NCBI GenBank assembly: GCA_900660155.1
Contig: CABFPE010000115.1
Location: forward strand, 754,847-818,846
Reading direction: 5' to 3'
DNA length: 64,000 bases
Source: Hofstenia miamia
Lineage: Eukaryota; Xenacoelomorpha; Acoela; Hofsteniidae
The position numbers and the translations under genes were made by a program. The notes beneath the pieces are model-generated. The model saw only the letters and a list, made by a program, of their open reading frames with translations. It made no database searches and was not told where the DNA came from. The stretch's first letter is position 1, and each line of letters opens with the position of its first letter. Below are positions 11,600 to 24,297 of the stretch, one piece after another.

Positions 11600-12282
11600 A
11601 ATTTGATATTACTAAAATTCATAGTGAAGGACTTCAAATGTACCCACTGCTTTTCGAGCATTCTATATAATCAAATTAAGAATTGTAGGATCTTGTAGGT
11701 TTGTGTTTGTGACAACCGCAACAACTTGAGTTTGTGTCAGCTGTGGGGATCGTAGATCTAAGCATCACTATTTTACTTACACAATTTTGATATCATCTAT
11801 AATATAGAAACAAACTAATGAACTTTTGTTAATGAGGGCGAAAGATTCTCGAGTTTACCTGATTTAATTCAGTCAATTCAAGACGAAAGCACTACGTTCT
11901 TGGAAATTCGCGAATATATCTTTCCGTTCATGATAGAACTAAGCATGCTAATTAATACACAACGTCAAACTCATTGAAGCATCAGCACATGATTCAGATG
12001 TCTAGACTCTGCCTAAACTAAGCAACTGAAGTTTAGTTAGAAAGTGAAGTTTAATAGTGATCCAATATCGCAATGTTGTTGAGGTTCTTAGAATAGGATC
12101 TTGGCTTGAACATTATTTTATGATCTTGCTAGCTTTTCTTTACTTTATACACCTTTCCGTGTCTCTCCAAAGAAGGTTAGATGTTTCTAGTGTTTCAAAC
12201 AAAAGCCCTTAACCTAGTCAATAAATTGAGTATTTCAAGAACTCGATGCAACATTAATTTCAAAATTTGTTATGCCCCCCAT
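11600..12282. other. Spacer between two transposon relics
   Basis: AT-rich sequence with no coding region or repeat that I recognise. The short open frames here have no family features. Confidence 0.4.
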
Positions 12283-13936
12283 CAGTATTGGAACCGTGCC
12301 TTTATTTTTGGAACGAGTACGGCACGGCACGAAATTCTCAAGCATGAGTCCGACCAGGTTTGTCAATGACAACCAAAACCTGACCCACATCATTTTGACC
12401 CATGTCCCACGCAGAAAATTATTTGACCCACACACTTTTTGTTCTTATCATCCGTGCAGCAAATTAATACTCAATTATATTTACTTATAAGCTAAAAAAA
12501 ACTTGTTTTTGAACGCCTTTTTGACGACAACTTGTGACTCTATGGTATCATTCTCGAGTTTATTTCTGTCACGCGTGATTATTCGACTCACGGCAGAGAA
12601 AGTTCTCTCGCTTTCAGCAGCTGAAGGTTGTATGACATATATATACCAATCAACCAAATACAAATAAGGCAGTTTATACTTAAAATCACTCCACCATTTG
12701 AGTAGGTTAAAGGTTCGCTCGAAAGCCGCTTCCAATGAAACGGTTGCGGCATATTGAGCCATCTCGGTTTCTGCAACTTCGGCGGATGATAGGCGATGTC
12801 GATCTAGCATAGCAACAAGAGATGGAGAAGAAACCGCTGCACAAAATGCAGCGAAAGGATCAACTTTTCCTTTATTTGCAGGAGTTGGAGTTGTATCCAA
12901 ATGGGAAACAATTTGTATTATTAATCTCAAAACAATGCAACACAAAATACAACACGTGGGGAAACAAAATACATAATGGCCTTAGTTTCTCCGTACATCC
13001 CGCCTACGCATTTTTTATTCGTGTCGCCTCCATATAATACACATAGTACTCCTTGCCTTTAATATAGTGTGACAACAAGGTAGCTCCAGATTGTTTTGAA
13101 GTTGGCTATAAAGTTCGTCCTTAATTATGACCTACACCAGGAGTGACCCCTGACCCACCAAAAAGTGACCCATTTGACCCATGGATCATTGACAACGCTG
13201 AGTCCAACATAGCAGGAAGATATTTACATTTTTCGTTGAATGTAAAACGCATCTTAGATCAAATCTGTATGAATGAGAAGTCTTTGGCAATAAATTGTTT
13301 CAATAGTTTAACAAATTGGTCAAGAACGAAATAAAATTTTCTATGATTATAATATGCAAATGAATATATTTAGAAAATCAAAATAAAAAATTATATTTCA
13401 TACGTAACGTGGGCAATAGCACGGCACGGGCACGAAAGTTTCTGTAAAAATTAGCACGGCACAGCACGGTTCCAATACTGGCTACCATTGAACTACACTC
13501 TTTAGTTCTGGGCTGTAATATAGTGTGACAACAAGGTAGCTCCAGATTGTTTTGAAGTTGGCTATAAAGTTCGTCCTTAATTATAACCTACACCAGGAGT
13601 GACCCCTGACCCACCAAAAAGTGACCCATTTGACCCATGGATCATTGACAACGCTGAGTCCAACATAGCAGGAAGATATTTACATTTTTCGTTGAATGTA
13701 AAACGCATCTTAGATCAAATCTGTATGAATGAGATGTCTTTGGCAATAAATTGTTTCAATAGTTTAACAAATTGGTCAAGAACGAAATAAAATTTTCTAT
13801 GATTATAATATGCAAATGAATATATTTAGAAAATCAAAATAAAAAATTATATTTCATACGTAACGTGGGCAATAGCACGGCACGGGCACGAAACTTTCTG
13901 TAAAAATTAGCACAGCACAGCACGGTTCCAATACTG
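12283..13936 (-). mobile_element. Second hAT relic with duplicated right end
   Basis: The left end starts CAGTATTGGAACCGTGC at 12283. The inverted complement ends at 13480 and, because of a tandem duplication, again at 13936. Possible target duplication: CCCCCCAT left and GCTACCAT right (5 of 8), worn. Only the C-terminal part of the transposase remains (12945-12481). Subterminal GACCCAC/GACCCAT motifs and GGCACGGCACG runs occur at both ends. The family differs from the hAT in DGCR8 in its terminal repeats and transposase. Confidence 0.75.
12481..12945 (-). pseudogene. hAT transposase C-terminal fragment
   Basis: A 154-codon frame ends with the hAT dimerisation domain: KWWSDFKYKLPYLYLV, then PSAAESERTFSAVSRIIT and RDRNKLENDTIESQVVVK. 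This equals the family pattern WW......P.L......P.S...ER.FS.AG.I....R..L.....E. The RNase-H-fold catalytic core and the BED finger are absent, so it is a remnant that cannot act by itself. Confidence 0.85.
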
Positions 13937-13972
13937 GCTACCATTGAACTACACTCTTGTTTTGGGCTTTAA
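13061..13972. repeat. 456-bp tandem duplication, about 99% identical
   Basis: The block starting AATATAGTGTGAC at 13061 recurs at 13517, offset 456. I count four single-base differences over roughly 430 aligned bases. The short sequence GGCT(G/T)TAAT lies at the junction and at the far end, suggesting microhomology-mediated or replication-slippage duplication. Each unit contains the right hAT terminal repeat. No N lies at the junction, so unlike the duplications near gaps this one is probably real and recent. Confidence 0.85.
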
Positions 13973-14342
13973 TGTTAAATACTCTAGTAACTTAAACGCT
14001 TATTTTAAAATTTGCCAAAACTATACTAAGAACCACCATACTAACCCTATTTCTACTGGTTACTTTTATACAGGGACGAGTCGGCTATGCTTTATGTAAC
14101 AAACCGATTTGTTCGCATTTTTAAACAATTTTACTAAGCATGTTAGAAATATTGAAAGCTTTTTCCATTGACACATCCGTAGGGTGTGGCCCGTACAGCC
14201 AATGATGATTTTTGCCTGAAGCATATGCAAATATGAATTTTTTTCAATTAGAAATTTTGTAAAAATTCTTTCCATACCTAGTCCAGTGTTCAGATAATGA
14301 GGTGCTGTATAGATTTAGGTTGAAAAAGAAGAAATATATATA
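13973..14342. other. Short spacer, no recognised gene
   Basis: A minus-strand frame (14275-14066) has no family features. The sequence ends in GAAAAAGAAGAAATATATATATTC, the tail junction of the neighbouring LINE fragment. Confidence 0.35.
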
Positions 14343-15965
14343 TTCAGAAATTGAACAATAAAGAATACTGGTAACAATTCTGAAAGTGTCAAGAAAAAAA
14401 ATACACATACAAAACAATGAATATTTACAAATAATAATGATAATTATGGCAATGTTATTTTCTATTAATAAAATAATCGGGATTGTAAACTTTGTAACCT
14501 CTTCAGTCTTTTTATATTATAGGTGTAAAATTATTTTTTCACATCAATCTCAAAGTTTTTAATATATTTATTTGTTTGATATATTTTGGTAAATTGTTCC
14601 ATATATTTCTTGATGTATTGCAAAATGAATTTTTATTATTTTCGTGTTATATTTAAATGGCTACATTTTTAAGGTTCTACGATTATGTCTAATCAATATT
14701 TTAAAAAATTTATATTTGAATTTGTGGTATGGAACAATATTATTAAATATTTTAAAGAAAGTAGTTAATAGATTTCTCTACATAATGAACTGTTGATTTA
14801 AAAAAGTTCTTGTTAATTTTTTGTTTTCTATATTCGTTATATAAATGATTAACAGATATTTTTGTAGCATATTTTATTTGCACGTTGAATTTTTTCAAAA
14901 GCTGATTTATGTCGGTATACAGTATGTTTTCATAATTAAAGTGACTGAGTATTAATGTATGAATAAATTGAATTTTTGCTGTAATTAGGTGTTGAGATAT
15001 ATTGCTTAGAGCCTTAATAATTTTAGTTGTTTGTTATGTAAAATTAAGTTGAGAATAAAAAATTATACTTAAATATTTAAAAGAATTAACTTGTTCTATG
15101 TATAGACCTATTATCAATTTTTTTCAGAGTTAAAATTTTATTTTCAGGACAACAAATGTCTAAATAGAATAAAAGAATATTATTAATGTTGTATTGAACT
15201 TTTCATTTGACTAAGTAAATTCTATTCCAATTTTTGGTTTTTAATTAATTTAAAAGCTTTAAGACATTTTCTTCTGATTTTTCTTTTATTTTTATCCAAG
15301 ATCTAAATGGATAGTTAATTTTTTGCTTGTTAGAATAAGTTTTTGTAAGGCAATGTTCAAAGTGAGGGAATTCAAAACAAATGTATTTATATAAAGTTTC
15401 ATTTGCTGAGACCATAAAATTATCAATCAAAGTTTGATTATTTGTAGAAATTCTGGATAGAATAATTTAATTTATTAGTAAAATATTGAAATTTGGGTTT
15501 TTGGATTTCAATTCAGAAACTTTTATATGTGTTTTTGTTTGAAATATTTTTCTTAAGTTTTCTATTATTTAGGAACATTTAACACCTCCGCATTTTCTTT
15601 TATTGTAATGTAAACTTTGGTTTCTATTTATTCTGAATTCTTTAAATTTGTGATTATCAATTGACCAGGAAGAATTTTCATGATAATTAGTAAGATAGGT
15701 TACGAATGTTCCAAGGACAACATTTTGGCTGAGTTTTTGTACGAATTACTTGTACTCAATAATTTTTGAAGAAAGGCTTTGAAAGATAATTCTAATATAG
15801 TTAGTCGAATTTATTGATTGTACTTTATTAATCCAATGCGTGTATTCGCTTACATTGGATTGGTATGATAAGGCCAGAACAAACAATTCATCAATCATAA
15901 GTATTGAACTGTTTCTTTTCATTTTAGATAATATGCTAGATGAGCAGTTTTTGTAAGAATGCAAT
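14343..15965 (-). mobile_element. Decayed LINE fragment, same family as the copy at 38.6-43.5 kb
   Basis: The 3' part (14343-14700) aligns by eye with 38590-38900: shared blocks include TTCAGAAATTG..AACAATAAAGAATAC, CAATCTCAAAGTTTTTTAA and TTTGTTTGAT.TATTTTGGTAA. Blocks at 15245-15500 match the region after the endonuclease in the larger copy (TTTATTTATTAG.(A/G)AAATATTGAAA). Minus-strand frames at 15430-15245 (YSNKQKINYPFRSWIKIKEK) resemble the linker following a LINE endonuclease. The reverse-transcriptase core is deleted, and many stops are present. The 3' tail is TTTCTTCTT-like in both copies. Confidence 0.7.
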
Positions 15966-16989
15966 GGTTACCCTAATTGTAAAAGAGTATTAAATGAAGT
16001 ACAGAATGCTGAAATAATTCAATGTTGATTATCAGCAATGCGCACTAAGTAAATCACCAATTTTTCCAGTTATTAAATACCGAATGCGCCAATACACACT
16101 CGTTTTCAAATATTGACTACGCCTACTGTTTGGCAACCCTATATAATATCACCAAGGCATAGATGAAACTAAGAAAAAATCGTTATAAAATATGCTCAAT
16201 AAATTGCGTGAAGTCAATCACAACCTATTTTGTAACAATTACTAAAATATTTTAGCTAAAACTTTAGTATCACCACTTTATAATGTTTCCCTCTATATTC
16301 ACTATTCAGTTGAGCCGGGAGTGGGGTTTTTGTGCCACTCCAATAGTATGATTTAATATTCTGAGGGCATATTTTCTTTTATTCAAAAGAATAATTGGTA
16401 AAAAATATGATGCTACACACCAACTGATACTAAATGTAGAAAGTTATTTGTTTTCTACCAAGAACAATTTAATAACAAATTTCTATTATTTTGTTAATCC
16501 CAAACTTCCTAGGAATTGTATTAAATTCTTAAAAAATATTTTATAAAATTGTACTGGGGCAAAAAATGAGGTTGCTGGTACAACGGATTTCAATATATTA
16601 TGAATAATATTTCCATTTTTATTAAATAGAAGTTATAATTGGTGGGACCAATGGGTATATTGTACCAGAAAAATTTCATGAGACTGGGATAGGACTGGAT
16701 TGGAATCAGATTCAATGCCCCTAAGTTCGATTAGGATCATAAAATTCAGTAGACCATAAGAGGAAGAGGATTTAGATTTTGTACATAAGATCCAGTCTTC
16801 TAAGAAATCACTATAACTTTCCGATAGACGTCAATCGTGAAAATCAAATTTCGCCAAATTTGATGAATACTATGTAAGAGATAGAACAAACCATGTGGAC
16901 ACAATAAAAGTTCTTCTGAATACCTTCAATTATAACCCTTATAAAATGGAGACGATTTTGATAACAAACAACGGTATATTTACATGTAT
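15966..16989. other. AT-rich spacer
   Basis: No gene, RNA or element recognised. Confidence 0.35.
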
Positions 16990-17945
16990 TAAATTTCTAA
17001 CAATACCTGTTATTTGCAATACATAGTCGTCATATTTGTGAGGCGTGTCACTATTACATGCTTAACTAATCCAAGCTCCATTTCTGTCTCCTCTCTTGCC
17101 TTCCGTAATGTCTCCATTGACTTCTAAAACATCTTCTTTGAACTAACGTACATTTTCATGTCATCCATGTATCATAGGTGACTCACTCCTCTACCGTTCG
17201 TTTGAAATTGCACTCTATGTCTGTCTATTTTCTCCTGCCTCTGATTGGGGTTAATCTAACTACAAACAGTAATTGAGCTGTTTCTCTGGAATATCCCTCA
17301 ACTAAACCCCAGCCTTTGTCCATATATTTCAGTTTGTCACTTTCCAATCTCTTTGTCCAGAAACCCAAACCACTTCTGTGAAACTTTATTAGCTTCTAGG
17401 ATCTTTACTACCCAAGTGTGTTATATGCTGATGCATGATTTTCTGTGGTCTATCAACGCCATTGTTAAGGTTGTCGTCCTTCTCTTACAATTCTCAACTA
17501 GCTCCTGGTCTATGAGCAACTGATCTTTGAAAAATTTAATTTTTGTCTTGCATCCTTTTGCACTTTAGTTGCTCTGGGATAAACCTGTATTTCTCTAAGC
17601 AGCATATTAGCCTATTGGCAGACATGCAATTGGCCTTTGGGTCACATTCTTTATCAGAAATGTTTTTTTCACTACTATCCACTCTGGTAATCTACTCAAC
17701 ACACACTCTTCTAAAGTTGCTGCTAATTTCTCATAAGCATTTGATAACTTCTTCACCCAGTACCCAAATTTATCTCACCTTTGCCTAGTAGATTGTATAT
17801 CCACCTCTTCTTTAGGTTCTACTTTAATCTTTATGCTTTGATTACCTCAGCTTCTTGGCCATAATCTTTTTCACCTACTCAATCGTCATAGTTGGTCCCT
17901 CCTTCGCCCCATCTACCTTCGTAGTGGATAGAGGGATATTAAACA
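16990..17945 (-). mobile_element. Decayed non-LTR reverse-transcriptase fragment (YMDD type)
   Basis: Less AT-rich than its surroundings. Broken minus-strand frames contain RRTTTLTMALIDHRKS (about 17490-17430, the RT fingers/palm segment read as MAxIDYxKA in relatives), FWTKRLESDKLKYM (17360) and, near 17180, YDTWMT*KCTLV, the decayed equivalent of YMDDxKxYA. This belongs to the non-LTR lineage whose active site reads HLxYMDDLKLYA, different from the other LINEs here. Many stops and frameshifts; no recognisable ends. Confidence 0.6.
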
Positions 17946-19240
17946 TTTAGAGGTAATATTTTTTATTAAATTTAACTTGTATTTTAATATTTAGAAATCA
18001 TATTCTTGGATGTCTGTTTATTACACTTTATATTTTTGTGAAAAAATATAGATGCTTGCTCAGTTTTTAATAATGCCCAATATTATATAATTTCATTGAA
18101 TATAATTTCTATTTATTTTTTTAGAGTTTTTGTTTCAATTATTTACTAGATTTCTCTCTATTATATGCTGCATAAATAAGTTTGCTCTAGACACGACATG
18201 CATGCATATACCTTTGACAGGATTTCTATTTTAATGAATTATTTCTAAAATAGTTGGTATATAGTCTTAGGCAAGCAATGTCTAAAATATCTCTAGTTTA
18301 TGGTTTACATTGTGAAGTAATAGGAAGCTGCGATTCGCTAGTAGTTGGAGAGCATGTAAACATCCAATAGAGATCCATTTCTTTATTTAAATAGTCTCTC
18401 GGTAAGCCAATTAACAGTGTATTCGACATAATTTGATTTAATATCTAGGTATGATTTTTAAATTTTTTATCTTTTCAATTGTGGAATCGTAAAATTATTT
18501 GATGATATAACTTTTATTAATTCTTCTAGTATAAAACTGGTGCTTAAGAAAACGTGATTCCATGTTATCCTAGATTGATAATTCAATGCTGAGTCAATAT
18601 TGGGTAATTTAATTAATCATGATGGAATAGTTCAACTGATACTCTTCACAATTCAATTCATGCATTTGAAAAAAAAATAAAATTTTCTCTAAAATTCAAT
18701 GGAAAGTTGAGATTGCACATTGTGCAGTAACAACAGTTTGTTAATATTTTTGATGTGGTTGTTAAGGGCATTTAAGAGTAAGGTAAGCAGTTTGTTGATT
18801 ATATTAGAACTGCACTTCAATTTATTAATACCATTTGCTTATTGATGGATTATTAAGGAATAAATATGGAATTTATTGATATTTAAAGAGGAAACTTTTA
18901 AAAATTTGTATTTCTTAAATTTTGGTAAAGTATAAGTTATCCTGAAACAACTGTGCCTTTGTACAAAGAGCAAAGCAATTTATCGCGTCATAATTGCTTA
19001 AGGGAAGAGTGTACTCAATCAAATTCTAAGAATCTCAAGTAAATTAATATTTTAAGTAAATCATTCTTATAGCAAAAGACCATCTATCACTTTGAGGAAT
19101 TATTAAATTAAAAATACTACTCGCGGTTAGACTTTCATAGCACTTCTGACAAATTCTTATCGATGAAATATAAAAACTAATGCTCGAGGAAAACTAGAGT
19201 TCATTCGGAAACACTTACTTTCTAAATGCATATTTATAAA

Positions 19241-19246
<6 letters not shown>

Positions 19247-19287
<41 letters not shown>
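19247..19287. repeat. (TA)n microsatellite
   Basis: An uninterrupted TA dinucleotide run of about 40 bases, followed by TGAGAGAGAAA. A similar run followed by the same GAGAGAGAAA sequence lies at 19927-19974. Confidence 0.95.
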
Positions 19288-19295
<8 letters not shown>

Positions 19296-19926
19296 AATTC
19301 AAAAAGTATTGATAATTTTGAAAATATACAACGATATTTATGTTTAAATAGAAATGTTGCCTTATCTGTAAAAAATTCTCATTGCCATTCTTTATGACAA
19401 TGAACAAACAGTGTCGAGCCTTGGCTTTCTGTCACATATGACCGTAAGCCATGTTTTTCAATAAATGCCTAACATGCCTAGTGCAAAGAATATAGCAGGC
19501 TCCTGTTTTTTAAAAAGAAATAAATTAGCTTTTTTCTTCTTTGTACAAAGCAGAGACTATGATGTATCACGATTCAATTATTTTGATTGTGGTTCTGATC
19601 AAGAACTATCAGTAATTGGACCAAAAGGTCGATTTTTTCATAATTATTGAAACTTCATTGCGAAAAATATTGCAGTTTATAGTATAAACAATGTTTGTAC
19701 AGGGAACCGTTTTTGAAATATTTAACTATATTACAAGATTCGATATTATTGGTATTATAAATAGTTACAGCAGAGAATGTAAAATTTGATGTGATAAAAC
19801 ACTCGGAGCAATCTGAAATATGAATCCAATATCTTAGGTGAATAAATTGCTTTGTGACAAACATCAACAAATTTAATCATGTATTTAATTATCGTGCCAA
19901 AATTTTTTGCCTTTCTAGATTCCAGN

Positions 19927-19960
<34 letters not shown>
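19927..19960. repeat. (TA)n microsatellite next to a single-N join
   Basis: The TA run follows directly after the N at 19926 and ends in TTTATGAGAGAGAAAAAA. Because it matches the flank of the run at 19247, the join may have been made through the repeat. Confidence 0.9.
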
Positions 19961-19961
<1 letters not shown>

Positions 19962-22900
19962 GAGAGAGAAAAAATTTATTATATATATATATAATGCTTG
20001 AACAGAGATTTTGTTTAACCATTTCGTATGCATTGAAGCCTTATTTCATTAGCCTTTACTCAATAAATATAGTTTGTTATATTGTTATATTGTATATTTA
20101 TATTTTTTCATTCCATAATCGTGAGGATACGTAGAAGGTGTGTCAATTGAGGAGTTACAATTTCATGATACATCTATGCCAATGACGATGGCAATATACG
20201 CTAACCTGCAATGCAGCGAAAACTATGTTTTCCGGGGACGATCAAGAAATGCACTAAAACGTTTGACGTGAACAAACAATGCGTAGAATTAGATTTCAAG
20301 TACCACCATGAAAAAATTGTTCATAATTAGCAGAAGAACAATAATGCTTTTGAAATATCTACTAATAATTTTAACAAAAAATAACCTGACTATACGCTTG
20401 CTTGGCTTAATGGAGAGATGTAAGTATGTGTATATGCACATGTACATTTTAATTCAAATTATATTAAAATGAGTACTAAGAATTTAAATTTATTATTCGA
20501 AAGTAAGCAACAATTTCGGCATATTTATGTGCCATTCGAAGTATGTTGATGTTAGGAAGAAATAGGTTAAAGACTGTTAATACAATATATCAAATGTAAC
20601 ATATAAAGGTATAAGAGAAAGCAACATATGCTTTTCTTGATAAATGAATAATACTTAGAGCATTGGTCTCATAATTGTCCAGCTGTAGTAGAGGAAAAAA
20701 TTTGTGTACGCATATTTTTAATGTTGCAAATAATTGCAAAAGCGGAAATTAACTTGCAAAAATCACAAAACTAGTATTTCTGTGTTAAATAAATTCAATC
20801 CTTGTTGTAAACAGCATTTGATATTTAATTAATAGGAAAGAAGAATGTTACTAAACAAGTGTTCATTAATTTTTCAGAGAGCTGAAGACTGTAATTGGCG
20901 AGAGTTTTGTTTAAAATCAATTAATTCTCAATAAAATTCTCCCTCTAAGGAATAACTGTAATTAATACGTAAGTGGTTGAAATGCAAACCAGGTAATAGC
21001 TCAAAAGAAATGTAATGTTAAAGAATGGCGACTGTTTGACTTAACAAAGAACTGTAATCTCTTGGGAATAAGTTCTTAATCAATGTAGACTAGTTTGCAG
21101 GTTGCTTTAAATTAAACTACATGTAATTGAGACTTTTTCTAGTTTTCAAAAACTACATAAAAATTTTCCATTCAGTGCATATGTTCCAATAATATAGTTT
21201 TTGTTACGCATTCAGTAGGGATCTTAACTCAAAATTTTGATTGCGAAAAAGATTTAAATCAGGATTGAGAATTGATTAAAATGAGGTAGTTTCCCTGATA
21301 TACTAGCTGAAATGAAATTTTACTTCACATTAGGTAAATTTAATGCACTTTTTATGATATAAAAATTTTCAAGCTGAAATAAAAATGATTTTCAATAACA
21401 CTTATTAAAAAATTTGTCCTTTAACCTATTTGCATTTTCTACATACGGTTGATTACTGGGATTTGAAACACAATAGTGCATTAGATTAAACCAATTCAAA
21501 TAATACGCGGATAGCTTGTTGTTAGACATTGAATCAAAGTTTAATTTTTTCCAAAACATTTGTTTTTCATCGTCATTTGACAGCAAGGAATATTTACCAC
21601 AACTTTATTCATATTTCTATCAATTCAAAGAAATATAATTGAAAAAGATGTCATTGCTTCACTTTAAATTAATATATGATAAAAGAATATTTCAAAGAAC
21701 TCTAGTAGGATTCACTTTATATATATAGAGAGATTCTGAGTGTAATATTAATATTAGAATGATAGAATAATTAATGTTAGTAAAGTCAAGTTTGAATATA
21801 TTTTATAAATACTGGTGATTGAACATCCCAGAAAATTTATTAAATATCATCAAACTTAATATCCATTAGGTACTCTCTTAAATATCAATATTTATTAATT
21901 TCTCTCCAAGTGTTTTATGTGACGACTACTACTTAACCTCACTTTAAAACTCAAATATATGATTCCTTTATCCCCTTTAAATGTCTTTTCAAATTCTTTT
22001 ATGAAACACTTCTGTCTTCTAATTATTTTAATAATGCCCTAAAGTTTCACAGATGTAAATCAGGTTTATTTTCCATTGATCTAATGAAAAGCTAATCGCT
22101 CTGTTAGTCAAATTAATTGATGTATTGTATTTAAAACAAATGGTTTGTTCTAACTGAAAAGAATAATGTAATTGGAAATTAACGTAAAAATTTACAAGGT
22201 AAAAATTGACGAGTTAGTAAATTGAACAGTGTAATAAGGAAACTTCAAAAAACATTGTTATACAGATGCGTTTATTCTTTCCTTTTTGCAGATAATTTTA
22301 GACGATGATTCTAAACAACAACAAATTGAATTTTAGTTTTCAGCAGCGCACAATAGAATAGATAATCCTCGAGTTGCTTGTTCAACATGAACTTTATAAT
22401 GACTGTTGATTTACTCATAATGAAGAGAGGGATATTGAGTATATTGTGAAGTATATTTTGTTACAAATTCTTGCTTCCACTAGAATGCTGTGTTGGTGGA
22501 ACACTGACTAAGCGCAAGTTGAAATATGCAGATGACTTTAAGGATTTTTGAAACCGAATATAGCACAAATAGAAATATTGAGGTTGAGTTTTTGAAGCGT
22601 ACGATATGTTTAGCTTTATTGGAAAAATTTTTACCCTTAATACTTATATAACCAATTGTGCACTAAAAAAAGACTTCTTATTCATATCACAATTTATATC
22701 TGAAATGTCTATATTGTTTTTCCAATGTATTTTTTTTAAAATGCATTTAATCTTTTCATAAAAAGTCCAAGTCAATCTATCGAGTATAATATTAAAAAGT
22801 CTGCAATCAGGAACCTGATATATTTAATCCGTTTTTGGCACAGAATTTGAAATTCATACTCGCATTTTTTAAAAAATAGCTCTTAATTTTATATCAGAAA

Positions 22901-24297
22901 ACCGTTGTAGTGGTCGTCCCAAAAACAAATATATGAATGCATGTCAACATCATTTCAGTGGCGTTTATCGAAGGTGAACGAAGGTTCTTTCCCATGAACT
23001 TCATTGTCACCGATCTTCAGAATAATATAGATATTTTGCATCTCTCATATTCGATGTTTAGCAGCCACAATAATACATGTTCAAGCATATGTAATACAGA
23101 TGAAATGGTTACATATTGGCTACTTCACCATCGATCTGCTCTGAAGAATCATTCCTGCCAATGCGACGTAGACAAAAAAGTTAAAGTCCAAATGTTGTTT
23201 ATTTGAACACTGTGTAATTTAAAACTCGTTAGAAGCGTGTGGGGATCTATCTATATTGTGCCGTTGAGCCGCCCTAGTAATATTTTAAATTTTGCTGCAT
23301 GTATCTTTAGTTTAAATTGAAATTCACACTAAAAATTATAAAACACCAATTTGTAGCATGTGGGGTCAAAGAGCCAAAGGCAAATCCTGTCAGCGTCATC
23401 ACTTCTAAAAAATAGCATTACAAAGCTGTATCAGAACAGTATAATTTATGTAATTACGTTGCCCAACATTGTGCTACCTATTCATATTATTTGATAAATT
23501 TCATAGCTTGTAATTAAATTGAAATTGATATTTATCCAGACAAGATATTTTTAACTTAATTTATTTATATTATATGTAGAACAAGAAAGATGCCAAGTCT
23601 TCTCCAATTAAATAATAAATTGTTGACTAATTATTTAAATGAATAATAATGAACGTGTATAGTCTAATAAAACATGTATATTCAAATTAGAGGTGTCGTA
23701 AAAGTTGTGCTTTCTAATTAATATATTTAATCATCAAAGTCATTGGCAATACGTTGACTGCTAAGCCAATCAAATCATGAATAATCAAAAGTAAATATTT
23801 TGTTTGTTGATCTTTGTCGATAGATTGAATATGAATCAAGTAAGCCAATTATGGCATAAACACAGAAATTGTAAACATTCAAATCTATTTTTAACAAATA
23901 TTTTGATTATCACAAATTATATATGGAAATATTTTTGTAGAGGTCTTTGACAGATAGATGTCATTTTTAGCATAGTTTAAGATTATCATGTTTCTAAGTA
24001 ATTTAATAAGTTCAAATGCAGTTTTTATTTGGCAAATTAAAATCATATTTACAATTTTAGAAACTGTGTTAATTATATACAAACTATAAATAGTGATTGA
24101 CTGTAGAGATGACAAAAGAAGTCCCAATTAGTTTTTATAAATAATTAACTGACCGAGAAACATTAAATCGATTTTTGATCGCAAAATCAAATAAATTACA
24201 AAAATGTTGACTTGCTCTTTCAACTGACAACCAATTTCCGATTTAAGATTGGAGTTTTTAGTATAGTATTAAAGTTCGTTTAGAACAAGTCACAACG

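Larger units (their letters stand above)
17946..24297. other. Long gene-poor AT-rich region
   Basis: No coding region could be supported over 6.3 kb. It contains (AT)n runs at 19247-19287 and 19927-19957, the second preceded by a single N at 19926 where contigs were joined. The segment 24140-24297 directly upstream of the peptide gene should contain its promoter; no clear TATA box was identified. Confidence 0.45.

Noticed and set aside
13143-13790. Two near-identical 63-codon frames (MTPDPPKSDPFDPW..)
   Set aside because: They lie in the duplicated hAT end and come from its GACCCA-type subterminal repeats; not separate genes.
22937-23206. 89-codon plus-strand frame
   Set aside because: No signal peptide, domain or splice context; coding character not above that of neighbouring random frames.
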